Made by a program: the position numbers and the translations under genes
The notes under the pieces: generated by a model
Seen by the model: only the letters and a program-made list of their open reading frames with translations
The model's database searches: none
What the model was told of the DNA's origin: nothing
DNA from: Salinirubellus salinus
Lineage (GTDB): Archaea > Halobacteriota > Halobacteria > Halobacteriales > Haloarculaceae
DNA length: 64,000 nucleotides
Reading direction: 5' to 3'
Assembly: GCF_025231485.1 (NCBI RefSeq)
Contig: NZ_CP104003.1
Coordinates: forward strand, 868,001-932,000
Shown: positions 43,860 through 53,041 of the stretch, piece after piece
How positions within the stretch are numbered: position 1 is the first letter of the stretch
Layout of the letters: each line of letters begins with the position of its first letter

Positions 43860-45341
43860 ATGTCGCTGCGCGTGACGAACACCCGGACGGGCGAGCGTGA
43901 ACCCTTCGAACCGCAGGACCCCGACGAGGTACTCCTCTACTACTGCGGCCTGACGGTCTCGGACCACGCCCACCTCGGCCACGCGCGGTCGTGGGTCCAC
44001 GTCGACGTGATGCACCGGTGGCTCGAACACTCTGGCTACACGGTCCGACACGTCGAGAACGTCACAGACGTGAACGAGAAGATCGTCGCCCGCATCGGCG
44101 AGGTGGGTGACACGGAGCGCGAGGTGGCCGCCCACTACCTCGCCTCGGTCGTCGAGGACATGCGCGGGCTGAACCTGAAGCGCGCCGAGGTCTACCCCCG
44201 CGTCACCGAGCACGTCCCCGAGATAATCGACCTCGTCGAGACGCTCGTGGAGAAGGGGTACGCCTACGAGTCGAACGGGTCGGTGTACTTCGACGTGACC
44301 TCGTTCGACCGGTACGGTGAACTGTCGAACCAGTCCGTCGAGGAGCTGGAGGCGCAGGGGGAGGCCGACGAGCGCGCGGAGAAGCGCCACCCGCAGGACT
44401 TCGCCCTCTGGAAGGCCGACGGCGTCTCGAGGACGGCCGTCGAGGAACACCGGAAGTCGGACGCGCCCGACCTCGACGACGAGGCGTACCCGACCGGCGA
44501 GACCTGGGACTCACCGTGGGGCGAGGGCCGGCCGGGGTGGCACGTCGAGTGCTCGGCGATGAGCATGACGCACCTCGACTCGACCATCGACATCCACGTC
44601 GGCGGGCAGGACCTCGTGTTCCCCCACCACGAGAACGAGGTGGCCCAGAGCGAGGCGGCCACCGGCGAGACGTTCGCCCGCTACTGGCTCCACACCGCGC
44701 TGCTGGAGACCGAGGGCGAGAAGATGTCCTCCTCGCTGGGCAACTTCTTCACCGTCTCCAACGCGCTGCGGGAACTCGGGGTGAACGTCCTCCGGTCGTT
44801 CTTCCTCGCGGGGGGCTACAACACCCGCCAGACCTACTCGGAGACGACCATCTCGGAGGCCGAGGAGCGCTGGGAGCGCCTCGAGCGTGGATACGACCGC
44901 GCCGTCGCGGCGCTCGACTCCGTCGACGCCCACACCAAGGTGACCGACGACGACCTCCGGACAGCCGTGGAGACCACCCGCGAGGCGTTCGCGGCTGCGA
45001 TGGACGACGACTTCAACACGCGTGGCGCCCTGACCGCGCTCCTCGAACTCGGCGCCGCGGTGAACCGCCACGTCGACGCGAACGACACGTACGACTACCG
45101 CGGCCTGAAAGCCGCCGTCGACGCCTACGAGGAACTCGGCGAGGGCGTCCTCGGGTTCTCGTTCGCGGGCGAGGCCGAGGGCGAGGTGCTGGTCGGCGAC
45201 CTCGTCGAACTCGTCCTCTCGCTACGCGAGGACGCACGCGAGGCCGGCGAGTACGAGCGTGCCGACGCGCTCCGCGACGACCTCGAGGCCCTCGGTATCG
45301 AGGTGCAGGACACGGACGACGGGCCGACGTTCCGGCTCTGA
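43860..45341 (+). CDS. cysS: cysteinyl-tRNA synthetase
   Basis: This 493-residue class I enzyme charges tRNA-Cys. It shows the zinc Cys and HIGH variant in LYYCGLTVSDHAHLGHARSWVHVDV, the other zinc ligands around WHVECSAMSM and FPHHENEVAQSEA, and the KMSKS variant KMSSSLGNFFT. The C-terminal helical anticodon-binding region ends GIEVQDTDDGPTFRL. The ATG at 43860 is preferred over one ten codons upstream. Having CysS means the SepRS/SepCysS route is not needed. Confidence 0.96.
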   Translation: MSLRVTNTRTGEREPFEPQDPDEVLLYYCGLTVSDHAHLGHARSWVHVDVMHRWLEHSGYTVRHVENVTDVNEKIVARIGEVGDTEREVAAHYLASVVEDMRGLNLKRAEVYPRVTEHVPEIIDLVETLVEKGYAYESNGSVYFDVTSFDRYGELSNQSVEELEAQGEADERAEKRHPQDFALWKADGVSRTAVEEHRKSDAPDLDDEAYPTGETWDSPWGEGRPGWHVECSAMSMTHLDSTIDIHVGGQDLVFPHHENEVAQSEAATGETFARYWLHTALLETEGEKMSSSLGNFFTVSNALRELGVNVLRSFFLAGGYNTRQTYSETTISEAEERWERLERGYDRAVAALDSVDAHTKVTDDDLRTAVETTREAFAAAMDDDFNTRGALTALLELGAAVNRHVDANDTYDYRGLKAAVDAYEELGEGVLGFSFAGEAEGEVLVGDLVELVLSLREDAREAGEYERADALRDDLEALGIEVQDTDDGPTFRL

Positions 45342-45420
45342 GCCGGGTATCTCCGGCGATTTATTTCCTGTCCTCGGCCAGAGGACTTTTCGGGTGAGCG
45401 GGGAAACCTCGAACCGACAC

Positions 45421-46068
45421 ATGAGACGGCAGCTAGCGGTCGCCCTCCTGATCGTGCTGGTGGTATCGAGCGGCTGCATCGGGTTCCTCACGGGCCAGAG
45501 TGCGCTCACGTTCGCTGCCGACGACGTGAGCGTCTCCGAGCAGGCGCGCAGCGACACCGGCTACGAGCAGGCCAGAGACGACACGCAGGTCATCAACCGG
45601 ACGTTCCGCGCGGGTGGGCAGACGCGCAACGTCACCGTGACGAACCACGTCGCCGAGTACCAGCGGTCGGTGAGCCTCCTCGGGAACTCCCAGCCGCTCG
45701 CCCGGATGACGGTCATCTCCTCGCCAGCGGTGGCGGTGGCCGGCCAGACGTTCAACCCCCTCGGCGAGCTCTCGAACCGCGAACTCGCCCAGCGCCTCCA
45801 GCAGCAGTACGAGACCGTCCAGAACGTCCAGTTCGAGGGCGACCGTACCCGGACGGTGCTCGGTGAGAATGTCACCGTCTCGAGGTTCTCGGCCGAGGCG
45901 ACCACCGTGGCCGGCCAGAACGTCGACGTCTACGTCCACGTCACGAAGACGAAGGACGGTGACGACTTCGTCGTCGGCGTCGCCGTCTATCCGCAGGGTC
46001 TCGACGGCGAACAGCAGACCGTGGACACGCTGTTCGCTGGCATCGAGCACGAGACGGGCGAGTCGTAG
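45421..46068 (+). CDS. DUF6517-type haloarchaeal lipoprotein
   Basis: The 215-residue protein has a lipoprotein signal, VALLIVLVVSSGC, with Cys19 as the lipidated residue. The mature domain (LTFAADDVSVSEQARSDTGYEQARDDTQ ... NHVAEYQRSVSL ... SPAVAVAGQTFNPLGELSNRELAQRLQQQY) matches my recollection of DUF6517 and has no known function. A TATA-like GATTTATTTCC at 45358-45368 would give a leader of about 30 bases. A 62-residue membrane protein and corA follow in the same direction. Confidence 0.82.
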   Translation: MRRQLAVALLIVLVVSSGCIGFLTGQSALTFAADDVSVSEQARSDTGYEQARDDTQVINRTFRAGGQTRNVTVTNHVAEYQRSVSLLGNSQPLARMTVISSPAVAVAGQTFNPLGELSNRELAQRLQQQYETVQNVQFEGDRTRTVLGENVTVSRFSAEATTVAGQNVDVYVHVTKTKDGDDFVVGVAVYPQGLDGEQQTVDTLFAGIEHETGES

Positions 46069-46115
46069 CGGTACCCCCGCGGAACCGTTTTGTCCCCGCC
46101 GGTCGGCCGGCCCGT

Positions 46116-46304
46116 ATGAACGGGCCGCTGGTCGTAGGACTCTCGTTGACCGTCCTGAGTAGCGCCGGCTACGCCGTCGGCGTCCTCGCACCGTACCCCG
46201 GCCGGGCGTTCAGCCTGACCGGGCTGATGGTGGGCCTCGCCCTGCTCTCCGTGGGTGGTGGGCGTGAACTGATGGCCCGAGATTCGGGGCGGCTGTCGCG
46301 ATGA
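46116..46304 (+). CDS. small two-helix membrane protein
   Basis: The 62-residue product has hydrophobic segments at 4-26 (PLVVGLSLTVLSSAGYAVGVLA) and 33-48 and a basic tail. It overlaps the start of corA by four bases (ATGA), so it is translationally coupled and may assist or regulate the magnesium channel; that is inference. A TATA-like ACCGTTTTGTCC lies about 30 bp upstream. Confidence 0.68.
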   Translation: MNGPLVVGLSLTVLSSAGYAVGVLAPYPGRAFSLTGLMVGLALLSVGGGRELMARDSGRLSR

Positions 46305-47269
46305 TACGGGCCACCGTCTACAGCGCCGCAGGCGGCGTGGAGACGTACGACGACCTCCTCGGGGCCCGCGAGGCCGACGGGACGACGTGGGTGCGCGTGA
46401 CCGACGCCGACCGGGACGAACTGGACCGCGCCGCGGAGGCGTTCGACATCCACCCCCTCGTCGTCGAGGACGTTGTCAACGACGTGCGGCCCAAGACCGA
46501 ACCGTTCGGCGGGTACACGTTCTGTCTCGTGAAGGACGCCGAACTGCGACGTGGGGAGCAGACCTTCGACGAGGAGGTAGACGCGAACCCGGTCGGGGTC
46601 TGCATCGGGCGGGACTGGGTGGTCACGCTCGCCACCGAACGCGTCGTGGCCGTCGACCGGATCTGGGACGCCGTCGAGCGCGGTGACGAACGGCTCCTCC
46701 AGCGCGGCCCCGACTTCACCGCCTACCGCGTCCTCGACGTCGTCGTCGACGAGTACTTCGACGTCCTCGACGGCGTGGAGACGAACATCGAGCGCATCGA
46801 GGACGCGGTGCTGGAGTCGACCGGCATCGAGACGCTGGAGGCCATCAACACGGTCCGCCGCGACCTGCTGGCATTCCGGAAGCTCGCGTGGCCGACCCGC
46901 GAGGCCCTCTCGGTGCTCGCTCGAGGTGACGTCGACCAGGTCGCCGCCGAGACGGAGAAGTACTACCGCGACGTGTACGAGGACCTCGTCCAGGTGGTCG
47001 ACCTCGTCGAGACGTACCGGGACCTCGCCCGTGGGGCACGGGACATCTACCTCAACACCGTCTCGCAGTCCACCAACGAGGTGATGAAGGTACTCACGGT
47101 CATCGCCACGCTGTTCCTGCCGCTCACGTTCGTCGCGGGCGTCTACGGGATGAACTTCGAGCGGATGCCCGAGCTCGGCTGGCAGAACGGGTACTACGCC
47201 GTGATGCTGGGGATGGCGCTGCTGGCGGTCGTGATGCTCGCGTACTTCCGACGGCAGCGCTACCTCTAG
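46301..47269 (+). CDS. corA: CorA-family magnesium/cobalt transporter
   Basis: The 322-residue protein has the large cytoplasmic N-terminal domain (VRVTDADRDELDRAAEAFDIHPLVVEDVVNDVRPKTE), a long stalk helix with EVMKVLTVIATLFLPLTFVAGVYGMNFERMPEL, where GMN is the CorA signature, and a last membrane helix ending in a basic tail (FRRQRYL). It forms pentameric channels for Mg2+ entry. The ATG overlaps the upstream small gene; its stop overlaps the convergent permease gene by four bases. Confidence 0.95.
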   Translation: MIRATVYSAAGGVETYDDLLGAREADGTTWVRVTDADRDELDRAAEAFDIHPLVVEDVVNDVRPKTEPFGGYTFCLVKDAELRRGEQTFDEEVDANPVGVCIGRDWVVTLATERVVAVDRIWDAVERGDERLLQRGPDFTAYRVLDVVVDEYFDVLDGVETNIERIEDAVLESTGIETLEAINTVRRDLLAFRKLAWPTREALSVLARGDVDQVAAETEKYYRDVYEDLVQVVDLVETYRDLARGARDIYLNTVSQSTNEVMKVLTVIATLFLPLTFVAGVYGMNFERMPELGWQNGYYAVMLGMALLAVVMLAYFRRQRYL

Positions 47270-48498
47270 CCGAGCGCGAGCGGCACGAGGAGCACCCCCA
47301 TCAGGTGCGCGCGCCTGACGCCGAGGCGGATCGGGACGAGACCGACGAGCGTCGCCACGACGAACAGGACGAGGCCCACCCCGCCAGCGAACGCTCCCGA
47401 CAGCACCGCGAGCAGTCCGAGCACGGCGAGCGAGAGCCACCGCGGGTCCACCCGGCCCACCCGGTCGAGATAGCGGTCCCCCACCGAGAGGACGAGGAGG
47501 AAGCCGGCGACGGAGGCGAGCGCCACGCTGCCGAGGAGCAGGGGGAGGTCGAGCGGCGCCCCCGTCGCCTCGAACGCGACCAGCACGCCGGTCCGGGGGG
47601 AGCCGAGCGCCACGAGGGCGAACAGGGCGAACACGCTGTTGCTGGTGTTGACGCCGCTCGTGGTGACGAGGAAGCCCCGAGCGCCGTAGCGGCCGGGGGT
47701 GGCCGAGAGCGCCGCCGTCGCGGCGATGGCGGAGGAGACGCCGGGGAGGTAGCCGACGATAGCGCCAGCGAGCGACCCGGTGGCACCGAGTCCCGCGAGC
47801 GTCCGGCGCTCCAGCTCGATGCTGGTGCCTCCCTGTCGCGGCACGCCCGTGCCCCGCATCGCGTCGAGGAGGACGGGTGCGCCGAACAGTCCCGCGAACA
47901 GCGGCGCGAGGACGCTCCCCGGCAGTGGGGCGTCGGGCGAGAGCGGGAGCGCGACCTGCCCGAGTGCACCGCTGAGTGCCACCGCGACGACCCCGCCGAG
48001 CGCCCCCCGCACACCGCCCTCCGTCACGAGGAGGAAGCCGACGACGGCAGCCAGCACCAGCGGGAGGTTCGCCCGGACCGTCGGCCACGACGCGACCATC
48101 ACCTCGGTGACGGGGACGGCGAGTGGGACGGCGAGGAGCACGGCGCTGGCACTCCCGAACGCCGAGAGCCTGAGCGCCTCCCGCCCCCGCCCTTCGAGGA
48201 CGAGTCGGTGGCCGGGGAGCGCGCTCGCCGCCATCGCGGGGTCCGGCACACCCAGCGCCAGCGTCGGGACCACGTCGAGGAACGTGTGGGTCACGCCGGC
48301 GGCGACGATGGCGGCCCCGACGAGTCGTGGGGGACCAGGGAGTGCGGGTGCGACCGCCGCCAGCAACAACGCGACGTTGTTCGCGTGTAGACCGGGCACC
48401 AGCCCGGAACAGGTGCCGAGGGCGACACCGGCGAGGACGAACGCGAGCGTCGCGAGCGTCCCTTCCGGCGCGAGCGCGAGACGGATGGGGGGCCACAC
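47266..48498 (-). CDS. TctA/DUF112-type integral membrane permease
   Basis: The 410-residue protein has about ten hydrophobic segments and the pattern GTCSGLVPGLHANNVALLLAA near residue 30, repeated later as IVGYLPGVSSAIAATAALSATPG, as in the tripartite tricarboxylate transporter large subunit TctA and archaeal DUF112 proteins. No periplasmic TctC-type binding protein or small TctB gene is nearby, so it may act alone. The GTG at 48498 is the likely start. The ligand is unknown. Confidence 0.82.
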   Translation of the reverse strand: MWPPIRLALAPEGTLATLAFVLAGVALGTCSGLVPGLHANNVALLLAAVAPALPGPPRLVGAAIVAAGVTHTFLDVVPTLALGVPDPAMAASALPGHRLVLEGRGREALRLSAFGSASAVLLAVPLAVPVTEVMVASWPTVRANLPLVLAAVVGFLLVTEGGVRGALGGVVAVALSGALGQVALPLSPDAPLPGSVLAPLFAGLFGAPVLLDAMRGTGVPRQGGTSIELERRTLAGLGATGSLAGAIVGYLPGVSSAIAATAALSATPGRYGARGFLVTTSGVNTSNSVFALFALVALGSPRTGVLVAFEATGAPLDLPLLLGSVALASVAGFLLVLSVGDRYLDRVGRVDPRWLSLAVLGLLAVLSGAFAGGVGLVLFVVATLVGLVPIRLGVRRAHLMGVLLVPLALG

Positions 48499-48614
48499 TG
48501 GGCCGAGATGGTCCCGTCCCGGTACATGAAGCTACGGTGCCGGCGCCGCCGCTGGCGGGCGAGCGTCGAAAGAACGTGTGGTCGTGGATCGCGTCGGGAA
48601 CGAGTTCGGCCGCG

Positions 48615-48959
48615 TCAGCCGAAGAGGTTGCCGAGGCCCTCGCCACCGGCGTCGTCGTCCTCTTCCTCGTCTTCCTCCTCGGCCTCCGCTTCGGCCTCGT
48701 CGCCACCTTCGTCGGCGGACTCGTCGGCGGACTCGTCGTCTCCACCGGCGGAACCGCCCGCGGCCCCACCAGCGGCGGGGACGGCGGCGGCCGTCTCGAG
48801 GGCCTCCTCGATGTCGACGTCCTCGAGGGCAGCCACGAGGGCCTTGACGCGGGACTGCTCGACGTCGACGCCAGCGGCGTCGAGGACGGCAGTGATGTTG
48901 TCTTCGTTCAGTTCGTCACCGGACTCGTGCAGCAGCAGTGCAGCGTAAACGTATTCCAT
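48615..48959 (-). CDS. rpl12: 50S ribosomal protein P1 (archaeal L12)
   Basis: This 114-residue stalk protein begins [42 protein letters not shown], has an Ala/Gly hinge and an acidic run, and ends with the conserved translation-factor-binding tail GEGLGNLFG. Several copies bind the C-terminus of L10. It is the last gene of L1-L10-P1, six bases after the L10 stop. Confidence 0.97.
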   Translation of the reverse strand: MEYVYAALLLHESGDELNEDNITAVLDAAGVDVEQSRVKALVAALEDVDIEEALETAAAVPAAGGAAGGSAGGDDESADESADEGGDEAEAEAEEEDEEEDDDAGGEGLGNLFG

Positions 48960-48965
48960 TGTAGT

Positions 48966-50036
48966 TCACCCGAACATGGCGCCGAGAGCGTCACCGTCAC
49001 CGTCTTCGTCGTCGTCCTCGTCGTCGTCGGACGCGTCGGCGTCGGCCTCCTCGGCAGGTTGGTCGTCAGTCTCTTCTTCCGTTTCGGTCGCCTCAGTCTC
49101 CGATTCCTCGGAGTCGGGCTCCGTCGCCGGGGCCACGTCGCCGCGGAGTTCCTCGGGCAGGGCCTCCTCGTCGTCGATGTGGGCCGCGAGCGAGCGGAGC
49201 TGGGCGTCCGCCTTCGACAGCAGGTCGTCCACGAAGTCGGGGGACTCGATGGCCGCGTAGACGCCGAGGCTCTTGGCCTCGCCGGACGCCTTCGCGAGCA
49301 TCGACCCGACCGTACGAGCGGTCGGGTACCCGGCGTTGATCGAGAGGTTCCGGCCGGCCGACGCCGCGCTCTGGATGTCAGCGCGGTACTGGTCGATGTC
49401 CAGTTCGAGTTCCTCGGGTTCGAACAGGACACCGTCGGCGTAGACGCCGCGCAGGTCCAGCCCGACCTCCTTGGGCTCGATACCGAGCTCGTTGAGGACG
49501 TTCGCCAGCTGCTGCGACACCTCCTCGCCGGCCGAGAGGACCGTGGAGTCCTCCATGACCTTGATGGAGCCGCCGTCGATGCGGGCGTTCGCACCGACCT
49601 GCTGGAGTTCGCCCACGAACGGACCGGGGTCGACCCCGGTGTCACCCTCGGGGATGACGATGTCGTTGGGCGCCACCTCGCCGGCGTTGATGGGCGCGGG
49701 CGTCTTCGACGCCTCCAGTTGCTTGAACAGGCCGAACGGGTTCTCGTCGGTACCGACCAGACCGACCTGCCCGGTGACGTACTCCGTCAGCTGTTCGAGA
49801 CCGTCGTCGACCTCCTCGAGGGCACGGACCAGCAGCGTGTTGCGCGAGACGCGCAGTTCGGCGCTGCCGTAGAGGTCCGCGCGCATCGACTGGAGCTGGC
49901 GCGACGGGATCCCCGCGATGTTGACGACGCCGACGGACTCGTAGGACTCGAGCGTCGCCACGAGGTCGTCGACCTCCTCCTGTTTCCACTGCGGGATGGT
50001 CTCGGTCTTGCGTTCCTCGGCGGACTCCGCGCTCAT
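48966..50036 (-). CDS. rplP0: 50S ribosomal protein L10 (P0)
   Basis: This 356-residue stalk base protein binds 23S rRNA with its N-terminal domain ([45 protein letters not shown]) and carries P1 dimers on its C-terminal helices ([27 protein letters not shown]). The last 90 residues are extremely acidic and end DALGAMFG, the same type of tail as P1. Its ATG overlaps the L1 stop (ATGA). Confidence 0.97.
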   Translation of the reverse strand: MSAESAEERKTETIPQWKQEEVDDLVATLESYESVGVVNIAGIPSRQLQSMRADLYGSAELRVSRNTLLVRALEEVDDGLEQLTEYVTGQVGLVGTDENPFGLFKQLEASKTPAPINAGEVAPNDIVIPEGDTGVDPGPFVGELQQVGANARIDGGSIKVMEDSTVLSAGEEVSQQLANVLNELGIEPKEVGLDLRGVYADGVLFEPEELELDIDQYRADIQSAASAGRNLSINAGYPTARTVGSMLAKASGEAKSLGVYAAIESPDFVDDLLSKADAQLRSLAAHIDDEEALPEELRGDVAPATEPDSEESETEATETEEETDDQPAEEADADASDDDEDDDEDGDGDALGAMFG

Positions 50037-50671
50037 GTGGGCACCTCCACGGACGGCCCCATCGTCGTCTTGACGTAGATGCCGTCGATGTTGAGCGGCC
50101 CCTTCTCGAGGTTCGCCTCCAGCCGACGGACGATGACGCCGATGTTCGAGGCGATGTCCTCGGCCGTCATGTCCTCCGCACCCACGCGGGTGTGGAACGT
50201 CCGCCGGTCACGGGAGCGGAGCTGGACCGTGTTCTTCATCCGGTCGACGGTCTCGACGACGTCGTCGTCCGGCTGCAGGGGGGTCGGCATCTTCCCTCGG
50301 GGACCGAGCACGGTACCCAGGTAGCGACCGATGTCCTGCATCATGTTCGCCTCGGCGACGAAGAAATCCGTCTCGTCTGCGAGGTCCTTCGCGGCGTCGG
50401 TGTCGTCACCGAGCTCCTCCAGTTCGTCCGGAGAGAGCACGTCGTCGGCGACGTCCTCGGCGCGCAGGGCGGTCTCGCCCGTGGCGAACACGACGATACG
50501 TGTTTCTTGACCCGTCCCGCTCGGGAGGACGATAGACTCGTCCACACGATTGTTGGGGTCGTTGAGGTCTAAGTCGCGCAGGTTGATCGCGAGGTCCACC
50601 GTCTCACGGAAGTTCCGCTGGGGTGCATCCTCGAGTGCGCGAGTGACTGCTTCTTCTATCGAATCTGCCAT
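50033..50671 (-). CDS. rpl1: 50S ribosomal protein L1
   Basis: This 212-residue protein shapes the L1 stalk at the E site. Family segments include [56 protein letters not shown] and [33 protein letters not shown] strong ribosome-binding GGAGGTGA lies just before the ATG at 50671. In archaea L1 represses its own operon by binding the mRNA; a fitting hairpin is seen in the leader. Confidence 0.97.
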   Translation of the reverse strand: MADSIEEAVTRALEDAPQRNFRETVDLAINLRDLDLNDPNNRVDESIVLPSGTGQETRIVVFATGETALRAEDVADDVLSPDELEELGDDTDAAKDLADETDFFVAEANMMQDIGRYLGTVLGPRGKMPTPLQPDDDVVETVDRMKNTVQLRSRDRRTFHTRVGAEDMTAEDIASNIGVIVRRLEANLEKGPLNIDGIYVKTTMGPSVEVPT

Positions 50672-50680
50672 CTTTCACCT

Positions 50681-50709
50681 CCGTAGTCGTAGCCGTCAGG
50701 CTACTACGG
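50681..50709 (-). promoter_or_regulatory. leader hairpin, candidate L1-binding autoregulatory site
   Basis: On the coding strand the leader reads CCGTA / GTAGCC / TGAC / GGCTAC / GAC / TACGG. The outer CCGTA pairs with TACGG and the inner GTAGCC with GGCTAC, leaving a three-base bulge (GAC) on one side only. Its 3' arm joins the GGAGGTGA ribosome-binding site. L1 sites in 23S rRNA and archaeal leaders are two helices around an asymmetric loop. Confidence 0.5.
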
Positions 50710-50757
50710 TGTGAAACAGGCTACGCCTGTCTCGTCAGGAACGATGGGCATTGGAGG

Positions 50758-50763
50758 TTTAAA
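50758..50763 (-). promoter_or_regulatory. TATA box of the L1-L10-P1 operon
   Basis: TTTAAA reads the same on both strands, and lies about 90 bp above the L1 ATG. The predicted transcript start near 50733 would give a leader of about 60 bases holding the hairpin at 50681-50709. Confidence 0.6.
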
Positions 50764-50814
50764 GCCGTCGAAGCGTGCTGCCCCGCGTGAGTCCGTGACG
50801 CGCGGTCTCGCCGC

Positions 50815-51486
50815 TCAGACGGGGGTCACGCTCACGCCGAACCAGTAGCCAGCCGCCACGTCCGCCGCGAACAGGAGGAACAGCACGGCAGCCCCGTAGA
50901 GGACGTACCGCCGCTGGTCGGGACTCAGCCGGTGTGCCCCGCGGTTGAACGCGAACGCGGTCAGCAGGCTCACGGGGATGATGGCGAGCATCTCGCCCAG
51001 CCAGATGGCGGGGTGTGCGCCGTACTGGACAGCGAGTCCGATGGTGACCACCTGCGTCTTGTCGCCGAACTCCCCGAACGCGCTCGCCGAGAAGGCGGGC
51101 ACGAACCCCTCGAACCGGTCGGGGAGGCGAGCGTCGAGCCGCGCGACGAGTCCCGCACTCGAGCTCGCGGTGCCGCCGTCGCTGAGCAGTTGCTCGCTCT
51201 CGCCGTCGAGCGTCCGGGCCGAGTTCGCCAGGAGGACGGCGAACACGACGAACAGCACACCGGTGATGGCGTCGAGGTAGACGGCCGGGAGTGCCCCCTT
51301 CACCGCCTCGCCGAACGCCACCTCCAGCGCCGTCCAGCCGCCGAACGCCACCCCGGCACCGGCGACGACCGTCCCGGGCCGGTACTTCGTCGAGAGCCCT
51401 GCGATGATCATCTGGACCTTCTCGCCCGGCAACACGAGCAACTGGAGCGTCGCGGCCGCCACCAGTATCTCGAGGAACGACGCCAT
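50815..51486 (-). CDS. GDT1/TMEM165 (UPF0016) family cation transporter
   Basis: The 223-residue protein has six hydrophobic segments in two related halves. The second half has a proper E-x-G-D-K-T motif in FGEFGDKTQVVTIGLAVQY. In the first half the corresponding place reads LVLPGEKVQMIIAGLSTKY, lacking the Asp and first Glu. GDT1 proteins exchange Mn2+ or Ca2+ for protons. It stands between L11 and L1 with its own AT-rich TTTAGAC near 51541. The altered first motif may change ion choice. Confidence 0.87.
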   Translation of the reverse strand: MASFLEILVAAATLQLLVLPGEKVQMIIAGLSTKYRPGTVVAGAGVAFGGWTALEVAFGEAVKGALPAVYLDAITGVLFVVFAVLLANSARTLDGESEQLLSDGGTASSSAGLVARLDARLPDRFEGFVPAFSASAFGEFGDKTQVVTIGLAVQYGAHPAIWLGEMLAIIPVSLLTAFAFNRGAHRLSPDQRRYVLYGAAVLFLLFAADVAAGYWFGVSVTPV

Positions 51487-51681
51487 CAGCGATCACCGCC
51501 TGAGCGCGTTGTAGGTCCGGTCACACGCACGGATTAGTCTCGTCTAAACCGAGGTGACTCTCCCAGAAAAGCCTGTGGAACCCGGCACAGTGCAGGTGCT
51601 ACCGGTGCAGTCGGGCGGAGGAGGGACGAGGACGGTCCGTGCTGAGCGTCGAGACGAAGCCGTTCGTCGGTCGCGCCGTCG

Positions 51682-52170
51682 CTACGCTTCCGGCGCTTCC
51701 GCAAAGACCTCGTCGTACTCACCAGCGTCGATCTTCTCCTTGAATTCGCGTGGGTTCTCGCCCTCGATGGTGACACCGAGCGACGTGCAGGTCCCGACGA
51801 CCTCCTTCGCGGCCCCCTTCAGGTCGTAGGCCAGCAGGTCGGGGAGCTTCTGCTCGGCGATCTTCTTGATCTGCTCGACGCTCGCGTCGGCGACGAAGTC
51901 CTCCTGCGGGACGCCGCTGCCCGTCTCGAAACCGAGTTCGTCCTTGACGAGTGCCGCGGTCGGCGGGACACCCACGTCGATGGTGAACGACCCGTCGTCC
52001 TCGTACTCGACCGTGACGGGCACCTCGGTGCCGTCGAACGCGGCGGTCTGCTCGTTGATCTCGCTCACGACTGCCTGCACGTCTACCGGCGTCGGACCCA
52101 GCTCGGGACCCAGCGGCGGCCCCGGGTTGGCCTGCCCGCCGGGGACGAGCACTTCGATAGTTCCAGCCAT
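51682..52170 (-). CDS. rpl11: 50S ribosomal protein L11
   Basis: This 162-residue protein binds the GTPase-associated region of 23S rRNA. It begins MAGTIEVLVPGGQANPGPPLGPELGPTPVDVQ, the universal L11 opening, and has the RNA-binding C-terminal part with EQIKKIAEQKLPDLLAYDLKGAAKEVVGTCTSLGVTIEGENPREF. A TATA-like CTTAAAAC 27 bp upstream predicts a leaderless message. It is separated from L1 by the GDT1 gene. Confidence 0.97.
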   Translation of the reverse strand: MAGTIEVLVPGGQANPGPPLGPELGPTPVDVQAVVSEINEQTAAFDGTEVPVTVEYEDDGSFTIDVGVPPTAALVKDELGFETGSGVPQEDFVADASVEQIKKIAEQKLPDLLAYDLKGAAKEVVGTCTSLGVTIEGENPREFKEKIDAGEYDEVFAEAPEA

Positions 52171-52192
52171 GCAGGAGGAAACCGGCGGGACA

Positions 52193-52200
52193 GTTTTAAG
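52193..52200 (-). promoter_or_regulatory. L11 TATA box
   Basis: CTTAAAAC on the coding strand lies about 27 bp above the L11 ATG, where a leaderless promoter is expected. The wider gap 52171-52372 also holds the rightward CCTATTAG element for the methyltransferase gene. Confidence 0.55.
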
Positions 52201-52399
52201 GATTGTTTATTCGGACGGCTCCCAGTCCCGTGAGGTGGTGACACGTCATGCCCACTCGACCACGCCCCGGCGGCACGTAGATTACTCAGAGATATGCGCA
52301 AACCTATTAGTATGCTCGGCGAGTATGCGCGGCTACGATGAGCACCACCGACACAGCCGGGGGTGAGACTCGATGTCGACGGACCGGCGAGGGCCTGCC

Positions 52400-53035
52400 G
52401 TGACCGAGACGCGCCGCCGCCTCGCGCAGGAACTCGGCGTCGTGGTCGGCTTCGAGGAGCCACGTGCCGGGCTCGAACAGTACCACACGCCCGCGGAGCT
52501 CGCGGCCCACATCGTCCACGTCGCCGACCTGCAGGGGGACGTGGAGGGGCGGACCGTCGTCGACCTCGGGAGCGGGACGGGGATGCTCTCGCTCGGTGCT
52601 GCCCTCCGCGGCCCGGACCTGGTGGTGGGCGTCGAACTCGACCCCGCCGCCCTCGCGACGGCCCGAGAGAACGAACGCCGGGTCGGGACCCGGACCGACG
52701 TGGAGTGGGTCCGCGCCGACGCCACGGACCCGCCGCTGCGACGACGCGAGAGGACGACGGTCCTGATGAACCCCCCGTTCGGCGCCCAGCGCGGGAACGA
52801 ACACGCCGACCGGGCGTTCCTCGCGACGGCGGCGCGACTCGCGGACGTCTCGTACTCCGTCCACAACGCCGGGAGCCGCGAGTTCGTGGAGGCGTTCGCG
52901 GCCGACGAGGGCGGCGAGGTTACCCACGCCTTCCGGGCCGAGTTGGAGCTACCCCACCAGTTCGAGTTCCACAGCGAGGCCGAACGCGTCCTCGACGCCG
53001 AGGTGTTCCGCATCGAGTGGAGCCACGACGCCTGA
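52400..53035 (+). CDS. METTL5-like rRNA adenine methyltransferase
   Basis: From the GTG at 52400 the protein is 211 residues. It has GLEQYHTPAELAAHIVHVADLQGDVEG, the SAM-binding VVDLGSGTGMLSLGAAL and the catalytic NPPF in VLMNPPFGAQRGNEHADRAFL. LEQY and NPPFG mark the METTL5 group, which methylates N6 of one adenine near the small-subunit decoding site. An in-frame ATG nine codons upstream (52373) is an alternative; I prefer 52400 since the family usually begins shortly before LEQY. The short upstream frame at 52338-52403 ends across this GTG. Confidence 0.87.
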   Translation: MTETRRRLAQELGVVVGFEEPRAGLEQYHTPAELAAHIVHVADLQGDVEGRTVVDLGSGTGMLSLGAALRGPDLVVGVELDPAALATARENERRVGTRTDVEWVRADATDPPLRRRERTTVLMNPPFGAQRGNEHADRAFLATAARLADVSYSVHNAGSREFVEAFAADEGGEVTHAFRAELELPHQFEFHSEAERVLDAEVFRIEWSHDA

Positions 53036-53041
53036 GCCGGC

